DNA of 64,000 bases from Fimbriimonadaceae bacterium. GTDB lineage: Bacteria; Armatimonadota; Fimbriimonadia; Fimbriimonadales; Fimbriimonadaceae. Of this stretch, positions 6,521 through 14,507 are shown in pieces (positions within the stretch are counted from its first letter, which is position 1; each line of letters starts with the position of its first letter). The position numbers and the translations under genes were made by a program. Under the pieces are notes generated by a model. It was not told the DNA's origin, did no database searches, and saw only the letters and a list, made by a program, of their open reading frames with translations. The stretch lies in assembly GCA_019638775.1 (NCBI GenBank), contig JAHBTD010000002.1:620001-684000 (forward strand). Reading direction: 5' to 3'.

Positions 6521-9010
6521 TTATCGGATATCATGGATAATGACGCCTTTCTTGACGAGGGCTTTGTAGCCGTCGGTCAATGACAGCCTGTCGATCTGGG
6601 TATGGGAAAGGTAAAGCTCCTTTAATTCGGTCAGGGATGCGAGCGCAGAGAGGTCAGTAACCTGCGTACCATAAAGATAAAGTGTCCTGAGTTGGGTCAG
6701 ATCGGAAAGCGCGGAAACGTCAGAAACCGATGTCCCGGAAAGGGACAGCGCAATAAGTTGGGTCAGAAAAGAAAGCGCAGTGACATCAGAAACCTGAGTC
6801 TCCGAAATATTAAGCCACTGCAACCGTGTCAGAGAGGTAAGCGCTAAGACATCAGCAAACCGAGTTTTGTGAAGGTAAAGCTCGTTAAGCAAGGTTAGGG
6901 AAGAAAGCGCAGAAACGTCAGAAACCCGCGTATAGGAAAGATCGAGCTTCCGCAATTGGGTCAGGGTGGAAAGCGCAGAAACGTCAGAAACCCGCGTATA
7001 GGAAAGATCGAGGTTCTCCAGCCGGGTAAGAGAGGCAAGCGCGGAAACGTCAGAAACCCGCGTATAGGAAAGATTGAGGTTCTCCATCCGGGTCAGGGAG
7101 GCAAGCGCGGAAACGTCCGAAACAGGCGTGTCTTGAAGGTCAAGCGTCTGCAGCTGTGTCAGGGAGGCAAGCACGGAAACGTCCAAAACAGGAGTCCCGG
7201 AAAGGTGAAGCGTCTGCAACTGGCTAAGGAAGGAAAGCCCGGAAAGGTTCGAGACCTGAGTCCCGGAAAGGTGAAGCGTCTGCAACTGGCTAAGGAAGGA
7301 AAATGACTCAAGAATGGAGTCAGACACTTCCTCGTCGAACTCAAGATTAAGAACCATGATGCGCTTGGCATCGTCAACTGTGATTACGCTCGGCGCTACC
7401 TGTAAGGACCTCGCAAGAAATGGACGCAATATTTCCAGCCTCTCCTCATCCGTAAGTTCGCGAGTTCTAGGGACCGAAGCCTCCTCACCTTCTTCTTCAG
7501 GAAACTGGATGCGGGCAAGGTATCCGAGCAACTCCACATAAAGAAACGGCTTGTATTCGCGGTGCGCTTTTGCTACCGCATCTAGATGCCGCTCTCTGTT
7601 TTCAGCCTCAGTCGACTCTTTATCACCCGCCTTTTTCGTGCCCTGATTATGGCGAACAGGCTCAGAGATCTCATCTGGAGTGGTGCGGGCCACTTCGCTC
7701 GACCTATGGACTAAGTAAAGCGATTTCCCGCCACCAGCGACAGCGCGACTCCAAGCGCGGAGGAAATTGCGGCCTGATCGATGGAGGATCAGTTCAGTTG
7801 GGTCAGGGCAGGTTTCACATCCAGCTTCAGTGCACAGCTTCTTCGTATCAAGACCCGAACAAACCTGTCGGATCAAAGCATCCTGCATCCCCTGCGCCAG
7901 CAGGAGCGAGCGGTCGCTGCTTTCCACATCTTGTGCCCCCTGTCTGCCCGTCCCGACGATCGCCGAGTTGATCGCACGGACAACCGCGCGCGGATTGAGC
8001 CCTGCCATTCCCTGCAACACGTCCTTGACGATTCCGCGATGCTCCTCAGAAAGCTCAAGCCAGAAAGGCATACCTTCAAGCTGCGCCGTCACAAACTTGA
8101 CGACGGCATGGTCGCTAGGCGGGATGTGAACCTCAACCTGGAACATTTTGTCCAGATATTGCTTAGCCTTCGCTTCCATCCCGTCCTTCAGGCGTACTTC
8201 ACCAACCATGTCCTCATAACGCTTGGTGACGATGGCGTCGATCACCAACTTGTCCACGCCAACGATAAAGACCACATTGGGGATGTTCAAGTACAGTTTG
8301 ATCGCCTCAAGTACCTGCAGCGCGATGTTCGGCAGGCAACGGTCAAGATCGTCGATGAAGATGACCATGCGCGAGTTTTTCTCGGAATAGTAAAGCTTAA
8401 TCCACTCTGCCAAGGCGTGCTCGAAAGCATTGAAATAAGCGGCCTGCGGAGTGACGTGCTTGCTGTATTCATCCATGATGCCACTGAGGGCTTCCTTCAT
8501 GTCGAGGGTGGCCGATGCTCCCAATGAATCGGAAGGGTCACTGACTTTCGCTTCAAGCTGCAGGCTACCGAGAGTTCGCACAAATGCCCCACCTAGAAAG
8601 GCCCCAAAACGCCTAGCGGCTTTGAGCGCTTTCTCGGTATTAGAGTCTCCGAATTTGACCGAAGCAATGATGACCTCCGCAATCAGGCCCTTCCAAACGT
8701 CTTCCTGCTCTTGGTATTTCCAAGGGTGAAACCAGCAGGTGTCCACTTTCACTCCCGCGTCTTTGCTTTTCCCTTTGAGGAAGGCATCCATCCACGCCAT
8801 CGCAGAAGTCTTGCCCGTGCCCCAACCGCCGCTGAACATGACGGAAAAGGGTGTCTTGGTCTTGGGGTCAAGAATCGCTTCCCACACGGGCTGCAGCCGC
8901 CGCTCCAGCTCAAATTGTTCTGCCTCAAGCGCTTCATTGACACGAAGCGCAGAATCATTTAGAAGAATCAGTCTCCTCTTTTGTCCCTTTCTGTTCACCG
9001 CCCCATCCAT
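6521..9010 (-). CDS. KAP-family P-loop NTPase with C-terminal leucine-rich repeats
   Basis: 829 residues from ATG 9010. The N-terminal half is a KAP-type STAND-like NTPase: Walker A GGWGTGKTS (61-69), the family signature WFHPWKYQEQEDVW near 93-106, and Walker B VIFIDDLDRC with DDLDR at 220-224. A Cys-containing segment (LCTEAGCETC) and a charged linker follow. The last 260 residues hold about eleven 22-residue leucine-rich repeats of the type LxxLTxLxxLxLSxTxVSDVSA. KAP proteins couple ATP hydrolysis to membrane or assembly events and include the phage-exclusion protein PifA. An NTPase plus repeat sensor is the layout of NLR-like immune receptors. No membrane helix is obvious inside the NTPase, unlike classical KAP proteins. 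The longer start at 9040 is rejected because TATAAT lies exactly 6 nt before ATG 9010. Antiviral sensing is an inference. Confidence 0.85.
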   Translation of the reverse strand: MDGAVNRKGQKRRLILLNDSALRVNEALEAEQFELERRLQPVWEAILDPKTKTPFSVMFSGGWGTGKTSAMAWMDAFLKGKSKDAGVKVDTCWFHPWKYQEQEDVWKGLIAEVIIASVKFGDSNTEKALKAARRFGAFLGGAFVRTLGSLQLEAKVSDPSDSLGASATLDMKEALSGIMDEYSKHVTPQAAYFNAFEHALAEWIKLYYSEKNSRMVIFIDDLDRCLPNIALQVLEAIKLYLNIPNVVFIVGVDKLVIDAIVTKRYEDMVGEVRLKDGMEAKAKQYLDKMFQVEVHIPPSDHAVVKFVTAQLEGMPFWLELSEEHRGIVKDVLQGMAGLNPRAVVRAINSAIVGTGRQGAQDVESSDRSLLLAQGMQDALIRQVCSGLDTKKLCTEAGCETCPDPTELILHRSGRNFLRAWSRAVAGGGKSLYLVHRSSEVARTTPDEISEPVRHNQGTKKAGDKESTEAENRERHLDAVAKAHREYKPFLYVELLGYLARIQFPEEEGEEASVPRTRELTDEERLEILRPFLARSLQVAPSVITVDDAKRIMVLNLEFDEEVSDSILESFSFLSQLQTLHLSGTQVSNLSGLSFLSQLQTLHLSGTPVLDVSVLASLTQLQTLDLQDTPVSDVSALASLTRMENLNLSYTRVSDVSALASLTRLENLDLSYTRVSDVSALSTLTQLRKLDLSYTRVSDVSALSSLTLLNELYLHKTRFADVLALTSLTRLQWLNISETQVSDVTALSFLTQLIALSLSGTSVSDVSALSDLTQLRTLYLYGTQVTDLSALASLTELKELYLSHTQIDRLSLTDGYKALVKKGVIIHDIR
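6578..7310 (-). repeat. 66-bp tandem repeats encoding the leucine-rich repeats
   Basis: About eleven in-frame units of 66 bp. Several neighbours between roughly 6900 and 7130 are almost identical, recurring as the reverse complement of gaaacgtcagaaacccgcg. Such similarity suggests recent duplication or homogenisation within the array. Confidence 0.85.
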
Positions 9011-9275
9011 TGGACTATTATACGAGCGGCACAACGACACCCATCATAGATTCAATGAGTCTAGCTTGTAAACGGCATAAGGTTATCTGTGTTCGTTTTC
9101 CAGCATCTGGCCCAATTTCCAAATCTTAACTGGCAATTTCACCAGAAACCCCGACGATAAGGACCAATTGGCACGAAGTTCGCGTCTCAATCTCCCGGGA
9201 ACATCTATCAATCTGATAGACTTACCCTGTTAGATTGCCCCGATGACGTGGGAATTAAAAAGGTTGGTTGGATAT
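9011..9275. other. 265-bp divergent spacer with a 7-bp inverted repeat
   Basis: This spacer lies between the KAP-LRR and PEP-CTERM starts. TCTATCA (9204-9210) and TGATAGA (9214-9220) form a perfect inverted repeat around ATC, a possible operator or small hairpin upstream of the rightward gene. Apart from that and the -10 at 9017-9022 I see nothing in it. Confidence 0.4.
9017..9022 (-). promoter_or_regulatory. consensus -10 TATAAT 6 nt before the KAP-LRR start
   Basis: Read on the minus strand: TATAAT, AGTCCA, ATG 9010. The initiating A would be at or next to the ATG, so the mRNA is probably leaderless. No good -35 is visible at 17 bp. Confidence 0.65.
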
Positions 9276-9926
9276 ATGAAAAGGAATCTTATTTTTGGTG
9301 CAATGATGGTGTTGTTCGCAGCGCCGGCAATGTCTCACGCATTGAGTTTTAGTTTTGTGAGCGAGCCGGGTAACCCGAGCGCACTGATTCGATTTGATGG
9401 CGACAACGCTCGCACGATCACTTTCCCTGCTGCGGGCAACGGCTTTGACTTTGTCGTTGGCAACTCCAGCAACGGAGCGCTCAACGGTCTGAAGGGCAAT
9501 ATCGGCGGCACGTTTACGGTTGGTGCGATCACGATCAATGGAAGCGTACAAACTGCTCCAGTCAGCGGAACGGGATCTTTCAGCATCTTCGATGGTTTGG
9601 ACACGCTCACGGCAGACCTGAACTGGCAGGACGTCTTTACGTTCGGCACGCAGTCCGGTTTGAACGTCAACGGAAACACTAACCTGTCGAATATCAGCTA
9701 CACAGGATCAAACGCCGGTTTAATCGAGTTTGTAAACTCGAACACTCACACGGTGACGCTTTCGACACAGTTCATCCCTGGAAAGACGCTGACGCAGTTG
9801 ATGGCCCAGGGTGCCGTGCACGAGAATACTTACTCAGGAACATTCAACGCGGTCCCTGAACCCGCAACCATGGCGATCCTTGGTGTAGGCGCGCTCGCGC
9901 TGATCCGCCGACGCCGAAGCAAGTAA
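9276..9926 (+). CDS. PEP-CTERM sorting-domain secreted protein
   Basis: 216 residues. Signal peptide MKRNLIFGAMMVLFAAPAMSHA, then a Ser/Thr/Asn-rich beta-strand body (FSFVSEPGNPSALIRFDGDN, NLSNISYTGSN). The C-terminal sorting signal is VPEPATMAILGVGALALIRRRRSK: PEP motif, hydrophobic helix, basic tail. In this system an exosortase-type enzyme cuts and processes exported proteins; no exosortase gene is in the window. ATG 9276 is preferred to 9243 because the signal peptide then begins MKRN. There is no strong ribosome-binding site. An intrinsic terminator follows. The body is unrecognised; it may be a surface or matrix protein. Confidence 0.85.
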   Translation: MKRNLIFGAMMVLFAAPAMSHALSFSFVSEPGNPSALIRFDGDNARTITFPAAGNGFDFVVGNSSNGALNGLKGNIGGTFTVGAITINGSVQTAPVSGTGSFSIFDGLDTLTADLNWQDVFTFGTQSGLNVNGNTNLSNISYTGSNAGLIEFVNSNTHTVTLSTQFIPGKTLTQLMAQGAVHENTYSGTFNAVPEPATMAILGVGALALIRRRRSK

Positions 9927-9948
9927 GCAATCTGCAATTCACTTGAAA

Positions 9949-9977
9949 GCCGGATGCTAATGGCATCCGGCTTTTTT
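9949..9977 (+). terminator. intrinsic terminator after PEP-CTERM gene
   Basis: Perfect 9-bp stem GCCGGATGC (9949-9957) / GCATCCGGC (9963-9971) with a 5-nt loop, followed by six T. Confidence 0.9.
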
Positions 9978-10122
9978 GATGCCATGCTCCGCCTTCGCGC
10001 AACTTTCACGCTGTTTCACGGTCGGTTCGTAGACTCCTTTGCAGAGGCAGAAGTCAAACATGCCCTTGCGGCTGGCGATGGCGACCGCCGAATTTTGTTC
10101 TTGTGAATTTCGAGGAGGAGTT

Positions 10123-10710
10123 ATGAAAAAAGTTATCTTGATAGCAATCGGCACGGTCGCTGCGGCAGCTTCGCAGGCAGCTTGGGTGCAATGGTCGGGC
10201 AACGGCCACTTCTACGACGTGGTGCTCATCTCTGGCCCTGATCGATCTTGGGGAGCGGCAAGCGCTGCCGCGCAAGGAATGGTCGCGCCAAACGGCATGA
10301 GTGGAACTCTAGCGACGATTACCTCAGCCGCAGAAAACGCCTTTGTGTTTTCGCTCGCCGATGCGCCGCAATTCTGGGCGATCGACGGCGCAGGCAACAA
10401 CGAAGGTCCGTACCTTGGCGGCTTTCAAGTGCCCGGATCTTCCGAGCCAATCGGCGGCTGGTCTTGGGTGACCGGCGAGGCTTGGGGCTTTTCTTCCTGG
10501 GCAGGCGGAGAGCCGAACAACTGGGGAGGAGCGGAAGACTGGCTCTCGTTCTTTGCTCAAGGCAATAACCGACTTGCAACCTGGAACGACGTAGGCAATG
10601 CACCGAGCTCCGTTCACACGGCTTTTGTGGTGGAGGCCGTGCCCGAGCCTGCTACGATGGCAGTTCTTGGTTTTGGCGCATTGGCGTTGCTACGAAAAAG
10701 GAAGAGATAA
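10123..10710 (+). CDS. PEP-CTERM protein with C-type lectin-like domain
   Basis: 195 residues. ATG 10123 follows GAGGAGGAG by 2-4 nt, a very strong ribosome-binding site, so the frame upstream to 10039 is not used. Signal peptide MKKVILIAIGTVAAAASQA. The body has C-type lectin-like features without the Cys pairs: WGAASAAAQGM (first helix), GTLATITSAAENAFVFSL, WAIDGAGNNEG, WSWVTGEAWGFSSWAGGEPNN, then ATWNDVGN, which matches the WND calcium-site strand. The C-terminus is VPEPATMAVLGFGALALLRK plus a basic tail. It is probably a surface lectin-like protein; sugar binding is inferred from EPN and WND motifs only. Confidence 0.87.
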   Translation: MKKVILIAIGTVAAAASQAAWVQWSGNGHFYDVVLISGPDRSWGAASAAAQGMVAPNGMSGTLATITSAAENAFVFSLADAPQFWAIDGAGNNEGPYLGGFQVPGSSEPIGGWSWVTGEAWGFSSWAGGEPNNWGGAEDWLSFFAQGNNRLATWNDVGNAPSSVHTAFVVEAVPEPATMAVLGFGALALLRKRKR

Positions 10711-10738
10711 GCTTCTTTCCATCTCAGACTTTCTATAT

Positions 10739-10766
10739 CTGATAGCTGATAGCTGCTGGCCGACAG
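10739..10766. repeat. CTGATAG-type heptad repeat
   Basis: CTGATAG twice, then CTGCTGG and CCGACAG in the same 7-bp register, in the spacer after the lectin-like gene. Third heptad array in the first 11 kb. Confidence 0.7.
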
Positions 10767-10786
10767 CTAATGTGCAACCCGCTCCC

Positions 10787-10826
10787 AAACAAAAAGACGG
10801 GCTGTGCTCTTACTGAGCACAGCCCG
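10787..10826 (-). terminator. intrinsic terminator of the RRM gene
   Basis: A 12-bp perfect stem, 10798-10809 with 10815-10826, loop TTACT. On the minus strand it is followed by a T-rich run (10788-10797). It may also stop rightward transcription. Confidence 0.88.
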
Positions 10827-10850
10827 ATTCTCAATTCTATGTGTCGGAAC

Positions 10851-11234
10851 TTACCAGCGTCCGCCGCCGCCCGAACGACCACCGCCGCCCGAACGTCCGC
10901 CGCCACCGTAACCGCCGCCGCCGCCCGAACGTCCGCCGCCGCCGTAGCCGCCGCCTCCGCCCGAACGTCCGCCGCCACCGTAGCCGCCACCACCACCGGA
11001 TCGGGGCTCGCGCGGGCGTGCCTCGTTCACAGTGATTGTACGACCGTCAATGGTGCTGTTGTTCTTGTCGGCAACGGCTGCCTCAAGCTGATCGGCATCG
11101 ATGTCGACGAAGCCGAAGCCGCGACCCTCGATGATGCGAGCGTTTGTGCCGCCGTATGCGCTGAAATGATTCACGAGATCGGACTCGGAAGTGGAGTACG
11201 GAAGATTTCCGACGTAAAGTGTCTTTGTTGCCAT
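10851..11234 (-). CDS. glycine-rich RNA-binding protein, single RRM
   Basis: 127 residues. One RNA-recognition motif fills residues 3-75: RNP2 LYVGNL at 6-11 and RNP1 RGFGFVDI at about 38-45. The tail is a low-complexity run of repeated GYGGGGRSGGG units. Related Gly-rich RRM proteins of cyanobacteria and other bacteria bind RNA and are often cold-induced; a role as RNA chaperone is inferred. The CAGGAGG ribosome-binding site lies 8 nt before the ATG. A hairpin sits further up in the leader (11262-11298). The repeated tail is encoded by near-identical 33-bp units, so its length may vary between strains. Confidence 0.92.
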   Translation of the reverse strand: MATKTLYVGNLPYSTSESDLVNHFSAYGGTNARIIEGRGFGFVDIDADQLEAAVADKNNSTIDGRTITVNEARPREPRSGGGGGYGGGGRSGGGGGYGGGGRSGGGGGYGGGGRSGGGGRSGGGGRW

Positions 11235-11261
11235 GGTATGGCCTCCTGATATTTTATTGTT

Positions 11262-11298
11262 CCGGTTCTGTGGGCATTGAGTTCGTAGTGAGAACCGG
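11262..11298 (-). promoter_or_regulatory. leader hairpin upstream of the RRM gene
   Basis: Perfect 8-bp inverted repeat CCGGTTCT (11262-11269) / AGAACCGG (11291-11298) with a 21-nt loop, ending about 27 nt before the start codon and just above the ribosome-binding site. A possible target for autoregulation or temperature control. Confidence 0.4.
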
Positions 11299-11416
11299 CC
11301 GTTAGGCAGAAGGCTTCAAGCGAATTCCAAGGCTGTGAATCGTAACGCTGCGATGGTACCAGAACAGTGAAGAAAAGTCTCTAGGGTCAGCATGGGTCTA
11401 ACAACCCTGGAGCCAG

Positions 11417-12715
11417 CTAGAGTTTGCGACTGAACCAGTCTTCGGGAAAGGGCTTGTTCCCAAAAATGAGCTGGCCAAGCCGCCACCTTGCGTCAGTCGA
11501 GTAAATACGCTTAGAGTCCCGAGCTAACTTCCAAACTGCTGAGAAAGCACGAACGTCATCGATCATACATACGATATTGCAAGCGAATAATTGAATCTGC
11601 TCGTCTGACGAATCGATCATTGGCTGAAGCAGGGGAATGACTTTGACCCCAAAATTCGCGAGTATCCTTTGGAGGGACCAAGGATCGCCGCGTCCCAGAC
11701 GCAAAGCCTGTACCATTGCAGGTGCAAGTTTGAAGTTCGGGTACAGGGCAAGTGCGTCCGAGACGTGGCTGCCAATCGCTGACTCTTCTGGACTGTTCAA
11801 AAGAGCTTTCTCAAGAGTCTTGTGCGCCTTGTCGCTACCCATCGCGGCAAGTCCTTCTGCCGCACCAAGCTCAGCCTTCCATAGGTACTCTTCCAAAATC
11901 GGAATCTGCTCGTCTCCACCTGCCATTCCTAAGGCAAGGAGGTCGGCTCCGACATTACGCTTATCCACTCTCCTTAACACTGCAGAGATCACCCGCTTAT
12001 CGCCAGTAGCTGCTGCTGCCAGGATCGCTGCAGACGATACTTGTATGTCGGGGTCTTGCTCATATAGAGCAATCAGTTTCGAGGCTAAGCCGCTGTCTGG
12101 GATATGTTGCAACGCCTGCGCGGCTCGGTAGCGAATAGTCTTATTCCTGCTTTCCAAAGCAAGTCTCAATTCTGGGACAGCGATTTTGCCGTATCGACCA
12201 AGCGCTATAGCTGCGACAAGGCCTGTACTGTGCGAAATAGATACAGCATGAAGGCTGTCATAAGTATCGAAAGCAGGGTCCCTGGCAAGGCGCTCGATAA
12301 GCAAGGGAATGCCCTCCTCTGCTTTGCAATTTGCAAGGACGTCCATCGCCAGCAGTTCATTGCGCCCCGCTTCAAGTTCGAGAATTGCTATCTGGACGGC
12401 GCGTGGGTCCTTCAACACACCCAAGCCGCACATCCCCGCTAGCTGATCTTCCTTGTCTGAAGATGATAGAAGACTGGCAAAAAGCTTGGGTGCTTCAGGC
12501 GGGCCGATCATGGCGAGAGCTCTGGCGCAGCCAATTTTTTTACCCGGACGAGTGCCTCGAAGTACTGCTTCAAGCGGCTCGATAGCCTTCGCACCGTACT
12601 TTGCGACGGTCTTGTCATTGGGATACGCCTTACAGAGATTGTCGACCTCCGCGTTGAACTGCGTCTGAGAAAGCGCCAGAAAGAAACAGGCAGTTGCAGT
12701 TGCGGCAGTTCCCAT
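11417..12715 (-). CDS. secreted HEAT-repeat protein
   Basis: About 432 residues from ATG 12715, which has GGGAG five nt upstream; an ATG four codons earlier is possible. Short signal peptide (MGTAATATACFFLALSQ). The rest is a chain of helical HEAT/PBS-lyase-like repeats, for example AKYGAKAIEPLEAVL, KIGCARALAMIGPPEAPKLF, YGKIAVPELRLALE, TIRYRAAQALQHIPDSG and AAILAAAATGDKRVISAVLRR. Such solenoids bind protein partners. No enzyme domain is seen. It stands between the RRM gene (downstream, same strand) and the divergent carboxypeptidase. Partner unknown. Confidence 0.75.
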   Translation of the reverse strand: MGTAATATACFFLALSQTQFNAEVDNLCKAYPNDKTVAKYGAKAIEPLEAVLRGTRPGKKIGCARALAMIGPPEAPKLFASLLSSSDKEDQLAGMCGLGVLKDPRAVQIAILELEAGRNELLAMDVLANCKAEEGIPLLIERLARDPAFDTYDSLHAVSISHSTGLVAAIALGRYGKIAVPELRLALESRNKTIRYRAAQALQHIPDSGLASKLIALYEQDPDIQVSSAAILAAAATGDKRVISAVLRRVDKRNVGADLLALGMAGGDEQIPILEEYLWKAELGAAEGLAAMGSDKAHKTLEKALLNSPEESAIGSHVSDALALYPNFKLAPAMVQALRLGRGDPWSLQRILANFGVKVIPLLQPMIDSSDEQIQLFACNIVCMIDDVRAFSAVWKLARDSKRIYSTDARWRLGQLIFGNKPFPEDWFSRKL

Positions 12716-12850
12716 GATGGCTCCCATTTAGCAGACGGTCCAGCAAGCTAAGCGTTCTGCCAACCAATCCTCCACTCTCAGATATGGTACAGGAAACACG
12801 TAGAACCAAGCACAGCGAACAAGCCGTTCCAAATCCGAAGCCGAGCTAAG

Positions 12851-12856
12851 TAAACT
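12851..12856 (+). promoter_or_regulatory. -10-like TAAACT 6 nt before the S10 peptidase
   Basis: TAAACT, CCACGC, ATG 12863. There is no Shine-Dalgarno sequence, so a leaderless transcript is likely. Confidence 0.55.
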
Positions 12857-12862
12857 CCACGC

Positions 12863-14314
12863 ATGCCCGAAGACACCAAGCCCGCCGAGGCCAAGGAAGA
12901 GAAGAAGGAAGACACCTACCCCCTCGACACCGAGAAGGACCCCGTCGTCACCGAACACAAGCTAGGAAGCCTGGAGTACACCGCCACCGCCGGAATGCTC
13001 CCGCTCAAAAACGAATTCGGCGAGACGGAAGCCGGCATCTTCTTCATGGCCTACACCAAGAAGGGCGTGAAGGACCCCGCCAAACGACCGCTGATGTTCA
13101 GCTTCAACGGTGGCCCGGGCTCGTCGTCGGTCTGGCTCCACCTCGGCGCGGTCGGCCCCAAGCGCGTCAAGATGATGCCCGACGGGGACATGCCTTCCCC
13201 GCCCTTCGAGCTGGTAGACAACCCCGAAGGCTGGCTGGAGCACACCGATCTGGTGTTCATCGACCCGGTCGGAACCGGGTTCAGCCGCCCGGCAAAGAAG
13301 GACGGCGGCAAGAAGTATTGGAGCCTTGAGGGAGATGTGGAGTCGATCGGCGAATTCATCCGGCTGTATCTGACCCGCTACAAGCGGTGGGCTTCCCCGC
13401 TGTACCTGGTCGGGGAGAGCTACGGCACCACGCGAGCGGCGGGGCTTTCGGGGCACCTGATCGACAAGGGGATCGCCTTCAACGGCATTGTGCTGGTGAG
13501 CAGCATCCTCAACTTCCAGACCGCCCGCTTCAACAAGGGCAACGACCTTCCCTACCTGCTGTTCCTGCCCACCTACACGGCGACGGCCTGGTATCACAAA
13601 AAGCTTTCGGGCAATCGGTCGCTCGAAGCCGTGCTCAAGGAGGCCGAAGCCTTCGTCGAGAACGATTATCTGATCGCCCTTGCCAAGGGCGACTCCATCC
13701 CCGAGGCACAACGGAAGCGGATCGTGCAGAAGCTGGTTCAGCTGACCGGGTTGAGCCGGGCATACATCGAAGCCACCGACCTGCGCGTAAACATCCACCG
13801 CTTCTGCAAGCAGCTGTTGCGCGATCAGAAGCGCACGGTTGGACGCCTCGACAGTCGCTTCAAGGGGATCGACGAGAATGCTTCTACCGAAAACCCAGAG
13901 CACGACCCTTCCATGTCGATGATCCTGCCTCCGTATACGGCGATGATCAACGACTATCTGCGGCGGGATTTGGGCTGGGAATCGGACGTGCCGTACTACG
14001 TGTTCAACCCCGGCGAGCTGTGGAAGAACTGGACCTACGGCGACGCGGCTGCCGGACACCCAGACACGAGCGAGGCCCTGCGGTCGGCGCTGTCCAAAAA
14101 CCCGCACATGAGGGTGTTTGTGGCGTCGGGCTACTACGACCTGGCAACGCCGTACTATGCGACCGAGTACACGCTGGCCCACCTCGGCCTGGACCCGTCG
14201 CTGAGGAAGAACATCAGCACGGCGTACTACGAAGCCGGACACATGATGTATATCGACGAAGGGTGCCTGGCGAAGTTTAAGAAGGATGTCGCAGGTTTCT
14301 TGGAAGGGAAATAA
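12863..14314 (+). CDS. serine carboxypeptidase-like protein (peptidase S10)
   Basis: 483 residues. The alpha/beta-hydrolase carboxypeptidase fold is clear: oxyanion-loop motif FNGGPGSSSVW, nucleophile GESYGTTR (Ser186), acid SGYYDLATP (Asp426) and base EAGHMMY (His460), all in the order of S10 enzymes that release C-terminal residues. S10 enzymes are normally exported, but this protein starts MPEDTKPAEAKEEKKEDTYP with no signal peptide. The start at 12863 is fixed by a -10-like box 6 nt upstream. It may act in the cytosol or leave by another route. Downstream is a hairpin repeat and a convergent DinB-like gene. Confidence 0.9.
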   Translation: MPEDTKPAEAKEEKKEDTYPLDTEKDPVVTEHKLGSLEYTATAGMLPLKNEFGETEAGIFFMAYTKKGVKDPAKRPLMFSFNGGPGSSSVWLHLGAVGPKRVKMMPDGDMPSPPFELVDNPEGWLEHTDLVFIDPVGTGFSRPAKKDGGKKYWSLEGDVESIGEFIRLYLTRYKRWASPLYLVGESYGTTRAAGLSGHLIDKGIAFNGIVLVSSILNFQTARFNKGNDLPYLLFLPTYTATAWYHKKLSGNRSLEAVLKEAEAFVENDYLIALAKGDSIPEAQRKRIVQKLVQLTGLSRAYIEATDLRVNIHRFCKQLLRDQKRTVGRLDSRFKGIDENASTENPEHDPSMSMILPPYTAMINDYLRRDLGWESDVPYYVFNPGELWKNWTYGDAAAGHPDTSEALRSALSKNPHMRVFVASGYYDLATPYYATEYTLAHLGLDPSLRKNISTAYYEAGHMMYIDEGCLAKFKKDVAGFLEGK

Positions 14315-14465
14315 GAGTCGACTCCCTTCCTTTCACTTTTTCGGATAAGATGGGCACCCCTCAACCGTGAGCCTCCCTGCACCTTATCTTCGCTTCGCGC
14401 ACACTTGCCTCCAGCTCAAATGCGGGAGAAATACAGTCGTTTGCCAAGTGTGCTAACTGGATCAG

Positions 14466-14504
14466 TGCCACCCCCACCTCAATCCTCCCCCATCGAGGGG
14501 GAGG
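14466..14504. repeat. hairpin module of the intergenic repeat family
   Basis: GCCACCCCCA-like arm followed by a hairpin, CCTCCCCC (14484-14491) / GGGGGAGG (14497-14504), loop ATCGA. It matches half of the paired element at 45174-45337. It sits between two convergent genes and may act as a terminator. Confidence 0.75.
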
Positions 14505-14507
14505 AAG

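Noticed and set aside
6578-7310. Regular repeats that look like a CRISPR array
   Set aside because: Period is 66 bp without distinct spacers, the frame stays open, and the repeats translate into a clear LRR consensus.
12962-14242. 426-codon frame opposite the S10 peptidase
   Set aside because: The S10 catalytic motifs on the plus strand prove the other frame; this one is a compositional shadow rich in Arg and Val.
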